Source: Gnomoniopsis sp. IMI 355080
Taxonomy: Eukaryota > Ascomycota > Sordariomycetes > Diaporthales > Gnomoniaceae
Direction: 5' to 3'
Length of the DNA: 64,000 bases
NCBI GenBank assembly: GCA_027946555.1
Contig: JAPEVC010000194.1
Coordinates: 1 to 64,000 of the forward strand
The translations under genes and the position numbers were made by a program. Below the pieces are notes generated by a model that made no database searches, had not been told where the DNA came from, and saw only the letters and a list, made by a program, of their open reading frames with translations. Of the stretch, positions 59,793 through 64,000 are shown in pieces. The stretch's first letter is position 1. Each line of letters starts with the position of its first letter.

Positions 59793-60883
59793 CTATAGTA
59801 CACTCTCCCTCCGCTTCTCTGGGCTCAGCGTAAATTCCGCTCTCCGCACAAGCTCCTCATACACCGTCCACGCCAGCGCCGAGCTCACGGCCTTGCGACT
59901 CATCCGCAGCGCCAAACCATCCAAGAGAGATCGAAAACCTTCCTGCGTGACCATCCGGTGCGCTGCATGGAACGTGTTTCTGTAGACTCCTGGCTGGAGC
60001 TGAATGCGCGTCTTGACGGCATCGAAAGGGTTCGAGATCATGGAACATGCGGCACCTGCGATGACGCCCGAGGAAAAGTTGATGCCTGCTGATGTTGAGA
60101 GGCCCATGGTCCCATTTCCCGCAGCAGCAGCAGCAATAGCAGCATTACTATCGCCATGCCATGCGCTCAATCGCTTCTTGCTCTGTTCGTAGAACAGCAC
60201 ATACAGGCCCGCATAGGGCGCGTCTCGCATAGCGGTCGCGCCAAAGCCGGAAAAGAAGCCCCGTGCACCCTCTCGGGAGAATATATCCTTCCCCGCAGCG
60301 GCGATGGAGGTGTAAGAATAGAGGTTCGACTCGTACCGGACCTTGATGACCGTCAGCGGCATGAGGAGCATCCCTGCAAACGTCCGCGCCACCGCACCTG
60401 CGAGCAGGTTACCCGTGTTGGACAGTTTAACAAGAGAGGACGAGTGTTGCTGCTGCTGCTGTTGTTGCTGCTGCGCCTTTAAATTTGCGACCGACGCGCC
60501 AGCGCCATCAGCGGCGAGAAAGGGCATCCGCGACACGCTGGTGCGGATCGCGTTCAGCGAGGTGAAGTAGATTGCGCTGCCGAACCCGGTGCGCAGAGCT
60601 GAGGGCGTCGCGCCGCGCCATAGCGCGGGGAGGCCGCGCGGAGAGGCACGGATCTCGCGCAGGGCGATACGCAGGGAGTGGTGACCGGATTGCTGGACGC
60701 GAGTTTTGAGCAGGTCGATGGGCTGGAGGAGCACGGCGGAGAGGGTGCCGGAGCCGAGGCCGGCTATAAAATGGAATGCTGATGAGTGAAGATTAGCTTG
60801 GTTAGCTGTGTGGTTTAAGAAAGTTTGGGAGAAAAAGACGGACTCGACTTGGACTTCGCTTTGGGCGGGCCATCGCTGCTCAT
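59793..60883 (-). CDS. hem25: Mitochondrial glycine carrier Hem25 (SLC25A38 type)
   Basis: Inner mitochondrial membrane carrier supplying glycine for the first step of heme synthesis. Two exons: 60883-60844 and 60778-59793, giving 341 residues. The small first exon encodes a basic start (MSSDGPPKAKSKS); its donor GTCCGT is weak, but the CATCAG acceptor and phase are consistent and restore FHFIAGLGSGTLSAVLLQ. Three carrier repeats show the P-x-D/x-x-x-K-x-R signatures: PIDLLKTRVQQ, PLTVIKVRYES and PFDAVKTRIQLQ. RDAPYAGLYVLFYEQ is typical of this subfamily. Two inserts are unusual: nine Gln in the first inter-repeat loop and an Ala-rich stretch (NAAIAAAAAGNG) before the third repeat. COG8 lies upstream on the same strand. 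Confidence 0.9.
60448..60475 (-). repeat. CAG/CAA repeat coding for polyglutamine in HEM25
   Basis: On the minus strand a run of CAG and CAA codons encodes nine Gln in the loop between the first and second carrier repeats. Confidence 0.85.
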
Positions 60884-61409
60884 TGCGTGGGTTGGGTCCG
60901 GGCCAGGCGAGCTCGAGGATGTTCCGGGATGGCGAAGCTTGACAGGAAGAGCTGCTGATGATCCAGCATTTCTGGCAGGCCGTGCACAGACTTTGGAGCT
61001 GTGTTGGGTCGCATTCAAGATGTGAGTTAAGCCATTATGCGCCAGAAACAAGACTGGGCAGATGTTCGTGGTTGCTTTGTGAGCACTTGGGGACGCGAAA
61101 AGCCGCATTGGTGACGGCATGACGTTCTTAAACTTTTCGACCGGGGACCGTGGCCGGACGCCCCGGCTGGACTGGCGCCGGGACCCACCCCATACATGTT
61201 GTGTCACTCCGGCTCTGTAGGTATGTTGTCCCGGTCACACATCCCACGAGACACCTTGCAATACGGTACTGCTGTTGACTATGATTCTTTTGTTATCGGT
61301 TCATCTTGTCAAATATTAGGATGCTTTATGCTTTTCCGTTGGCACAGTCCGCTCTGGAGGCTCTCGTCAACAGTTTAGCCCCTGTCCATTGTCAACTTGT
61401 TCCGGGTAT
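60884..61409. other. Intergenic, COG8 to HEM25
   Basis: Holds the COG8 3' region and the HEM25 promoter. No gene seen. Confidence 0.5.
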
Positions 61410-62726
61410 CTATTTAGCCGTCTTCTCCTTTGCGTCTCCGACGATTGACTCCAGGCGGCCGGCCAGCTGCCGATGCCGCCGCACAACTCCAACCCATTCC
61501 TCCTCTGCCTCGCTGCCAAGGTCAAGGCCTGCCAGGAACAGCCCAAAATCCCCTCCCAAGCGCCCTAGACTGCCGGCACAGTACAACACCTGGGTCAACA
61601 GACTGTCCCTCGATGCCTGGTCCTTGACCGTTGGCAGATATGTGCGTAGTGTCTCGACAAGCATGTCCACCAAATACAGGGGAAATGTCGACAGAGATGA
61701 AGGCAAAGGTTCAAGCGGATCCACTTGGCCACCTGCTGTCGCCTCGCCCGGTGCCTCTGTAGCAGCTGGAAAGATGCTTCTGTACATGGACACTATTGCG
61801 AAACTCTGCTCCCTGAAAATCTCAATGTAGCGCTTGAGATACCTCTCCGTCTGTTGTCCTCCTGACCAGGCGTTCCCGCTGCCAATCGACTTCTGCCTTG
61901 CCTTCTCCTGATCTGCCAGTTCTCTTAGAGGATCGAGTGCGTTCAGCATGTTCATCAATGTTGCAAGCCGACACACCAAGAAGAGCGCGCCAAGGATCTT
62001 GTCCTGAGAGCCGTGGCTTTTCTCCTTTGAGCCTGCCGTCTCAATATCTGGCAAGACTCTCCGTAGCCAGCTGATGGTTCGTAGTGAGGCTGCGAGTTTC
62101 AAACCTGGGGCCTTCAATGAGATGATCAGGTTCGCAGCCATGGTCTTCATGGCCTCATCTGCTTGCGCCGATATGGAGGCAATTAGGGGGGAGTTCGGAT
62201 AGAGCGAGAGCAGCCTCCGTATGTGTCCATTAAGATCCAGGGCCGACGAGTAATTGGGCGGTGAGGCAGAAATGGCGGAGTTCAATAATGTGGGCAGCTC
62301 TAGCACATCTACAAGACGCTCGACATTTCTAGACAGGAGGTGAGCTCGTTTTCTCCTTGCCAAGACATCGTTCTCGCTGGCCTTGTTGTAAGTACTCGAG
62401 AACTTGACCGCCTCGTTGTCCAGTTTTGGTATTGCATGGCGGAGCTCTGCTGTGCTGGTGGCCAGTGCTGGTAGGGCGGTCTGCAGAGAGGCATGATGAG
62501 ATGCAGACTCGATGATAGGTTTGTAGGATTTCTTGGAAAGGGACTGAAGAGAGATGAGAAGGGAGTGAGAGGATTGCGATAACGTCTGGGGCTCGGACGT
62601 GTCTAGGGACGACAAGGGCTGAGAGGCCAGGTGGTTGAGATAGTTGAATGAGCTTTCGTCCGGGGGCGTCTTGGTGAGATCAGAGGTTGACTGAGACGCA
62701 AGGAGATCGTAGAGCAGATCAGCCAT
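61410..62726 (-). CDS. cog8: Conserved oligomeric Golgi complex subunit 8 (Dor1 family)
   Basis: Subunit of the COG tethering complex, which retains and recycles Golgi glycosylation enzymes by tethering retrograde vesicles. Single exon of 438 residues. The ATG at 62726 (MADLLYDLLASQS) was chosen; four codons further up the frame starts only at TTG. Dor1-family features are NYLNHLASQPLSSL near the N-terminus, a helical region with LARRKRAHLLSRNVERLVDVL, and the highly typical CRLATLMNMLNALDPLRELAD followed by YLKRYIEIFREQSFAIVSMY. It is predicted to be almost entirely helical, with no membrane segment, as expected for a peripheral complex. The C-terminal end is short and acidic, ending VVRRHRQLAGRLESIV. 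The gene is head-to-tail with HEM25, but there is no functional link. Confidence 0.93.
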   Translation of the reverse strand: MADLLYDLLASQSTSDLTKTPPDESSFNYLNHLASQPLSSLDTSEPQTLSQSSHSLLISLQSLSKKSYKPIIESASHHASLQTALPALATSTAELRHAIPKLDNEAVKFSSTYNKASENDVLARRKRAHLLSRNVERLVDVLELPTLLNSAISASPPNYSSALDLNGHIRRLLSLYPNSPLIASISAQADEAMKTMAANLIISLKAPGLKLAASLRTISWLRRVLPDIETAGSKEKSHGSQDKILGALFLVCRLATLMNMLNALDPLRELADQEKARQKSIGSGNAWSGGQQTERYLKRYIEIFREQSFAIVSMYRSIFPAATEAPGEATAGGQVDPLEPLPSSLSTFPLYLVDMLVETLRTYLPTVKDQASRDSLLTQVLYCAGSLGRLGGDFGLFLAGLDLGSEAEEEWVGVVRRHRQLAGRLESIVGDAKEKTAK

Positions 62727-63788
62727 GATTCCTGACAAGATGATGCAACGGCTTGTCGCCGCGCGTGTGTGACCGTGCTCTGAGTGTCTTCTGGATGTGT
62801 CCTGTGGAGGCTAGATGCTTGGAATCTTTAGACTGGAAACGTGGTCGTCAATGCCCTTAATGCGCTTGCTCGTTTGCCTGGGTGCTCGCCAGCACAGACG
62901 ATGTCCTTCTGATTGCAAGAGTCGAATGAGCTGTGACTCGCAATCCACAATGCCGACTGACTTCAGGCCTGCCAGCGAAAGTGAGGCTCGTGAGCGTGAT
63001 GCTGTTGTCGCAAGCAGTGGTTCAAGAGGCGGTGCATGTGGGCCATCCTGGTCGCTGCCACCTGCCACCGCGGGCTGCATTGGAGCTCGGGGCCGCCGGC
63101 GGAGCTATGCTCAGGGGTTTTAAGGCTGTGTTATGGGGATACCCGCATAGTTGTACATGCCACAGGCCTTGCAGCCGCAGCTCACAAGGCCTGCAAGTAG
63201 TGCGCTAATAACCACGATGTACCTGCGTGCCCGCATGCCTTCCCAACAATCAGGGTCCTGCACTCTTTTCAAACAGTCCAGCAAGCCTTCTTCAGACTTT
63301 GAGCCGCGTTTGGATCCGTCACACGACGTCAAGGTGCCTGCGCCCGACTGACCAGACCATCTTTGCCGACCCTTCTTGGAGTTGCTCTCTACTTTCGGCA
63401 CCTTTGATATCCTCAGCTGAGCTCGCAATCCTGGTGACCTCTTCCACCCAGCACCACCGCTACAGGATCGCGTGCGCGTTCCCAACAATTTTGATATCAC
63501 GGCACCCAGGAAAACCAGGTCTCGTGACGCTCTCTCTACCTTGCCCGTTCCCTGCTCAGGTAGCTCGCTTTAGGTATATCAGCAGCCTTCCGAGGTTCCA
63601 AGACTTGCGGGGCTTGCTCCTCCATGTGGTTCTGACAGGGCCTGGGGACGAAAAGTCAGTTTTGCTCGGCTGTTATAAAAAGAGGCATCCGCACCTCCAA
63701 TATCCCACACGCAAACTCTCCCTCCTGGCAAATCCCTGTCCCGATCCTCGTTGACCCAGGTTTCCAACCCTGAAAGGCAATCGCAGCC
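62727..63788. other. Divergent promoter region, COG8 and TLC-domain gene
   Basis: About 1 kb between divergent genes. No frame is supported. A TATA-like box before the right-hand gene is listed separately. Confidence 0.5.
63674..63681 (+). promoter_or_regulatory. TATA-like box upstream of TLC-domain gene
   Basis: TATAAAAA occurs 108 bases before the ATG at 63789, in a plausible core-promoter position, with a C-rich leader in between. No transcript data are available. Confidence 0.45.
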
Positions 63789-64000
63789 ATGAAGGATCCT
63801 TTCTTCATACCACCCATATCCGCACTCGAGGAGTGGGTGCGACCATTCGCCGAGAAGTACCATATGACAGTGTTTCCTCAGCATGCTCACGAAGTTATTG
63901 CTGCTGCTCTGCTCTACACGTTCATCCAGCGCGTCATCTCGCCATGGCTCTCCAACAAGTACGCTGCCGCCTACTATCCGACCGACAAGGGGAAGAGGGC
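63789..64000 (+). CDS. TLC-domain membrane protein, N-terminal part (cut by window end)
   Basis: Partial gene running off the right edge; about 70 codons are visible. The start MKDPFFIPPISALEEWVRPF, then LPLHVHEV-like FPQHAHEVIAAALLYTF and VISPWLSNKY, matches the N-terminus of fungal TLC (TRAM-LAG1-CLN8) domain proteins, which are ER multipass proteins linked to lipid handling. One hydrophobic helix is visible (about 36-50). It ends in a basic YYPTDKGKR loop expected before the next helix. The reaction or substrate cannot be inferred from this part. The start is the first ATG after a TATA-like box and C-rich leader. Confidence 0.82.
   Translation, partial: MKDPFFIPPISALEEWVRPFAEKYHMTVFPQHAHEVIAAALLYTFIQRVISPWLSNKYAAAYYPTDKGKR

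Noticed and set aside
62727..62738. COG8 start four codons upstream
   Set aside because: That codon is TTG; the first ATG is at 62726 and matches the family N-terminus.

Overview
The window is a 64 kb piece of nuclear DNA from a filamentous ascomycete (Pezizomycotina). The evidence is short GT-AG introns (about 50-150 nt), with several branch-point-like CTAAC/CTRAC boxes near the acceptors, pyrimidine-rich leaders before start codons, roughly half G+C, and proteins typical of moulds: Cch1 calcium channel, Sla1, Cog8, GPI-anchored Ser/Thr-rich proteins and small secreted Cys-rich proteins. The class cannot be fixed from the sequence alone; a dothideomycete-like fungus is only a guess. No tRNA, rRNA, complete transposon, CRISPR or prokaryotic operon was found.

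Layout. 1-3351 is gene-free with short simple repeats. 3352-9990 (minus) is a four-exon CCH1 calcium channel gene. 9991-12895 is mostly gene-free and holds a broken SnoaL/NTF2-like gene. 12896-15621 (plus) is a PHD-finger chromatin protein. After a 4.5 kb gap come an HMG-box factor (20189-21984), EMC5 (22874-23354) and MSH5 (23961-27213). 28-40 kb is looser: an Ala-rich GPI-type protein, a degenerate CFEM-like Ser/Thr-rich GPI protein, a CorA-like transporter with a 24-nt exon, a Cys-rich GPI protein (minus) and an unrecognised acidic protein (minus). The PP2A B55 regulatory subunit follows (41151-42994). Then come a 12-cysteine small secreted protein (45096-45608) and a second small Cys-rich secreted gene cut by an in-frame stop (46551-46846). 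48.9-64 kb is dense housekeeping: YEA4 nucleotide-sugar transporter, AMP deaminase with a 7-nt first coding exon, SLA1, HEM25 mitochondrial glycine carrier (minus), COG8 (minus) and the start of a TLC-domain membrane protein running off the right end.

The genes do not form one pathway or a metabolite cluster. Functional themes are calcium signalling and magnesium transport (CCH1, CorA-like), ER/Golgi/cell-wall supply (EMC5, YEA4, COG8, GPI proteins), actin and endocytosis (SLA1), chromatin and meiosis (PHD, HMG-box, MSH5), and purine and heme metabolism (AMP deaminase, HEM25). The least explained material is the pair of small Cys-rich secreted genes about 1 kb apart at 45-47 kb, bounded by gene-poor DNA. 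Exon limits were assigned by eye from splice signals and reading-frame continuity; no alignment or transcript data were available.
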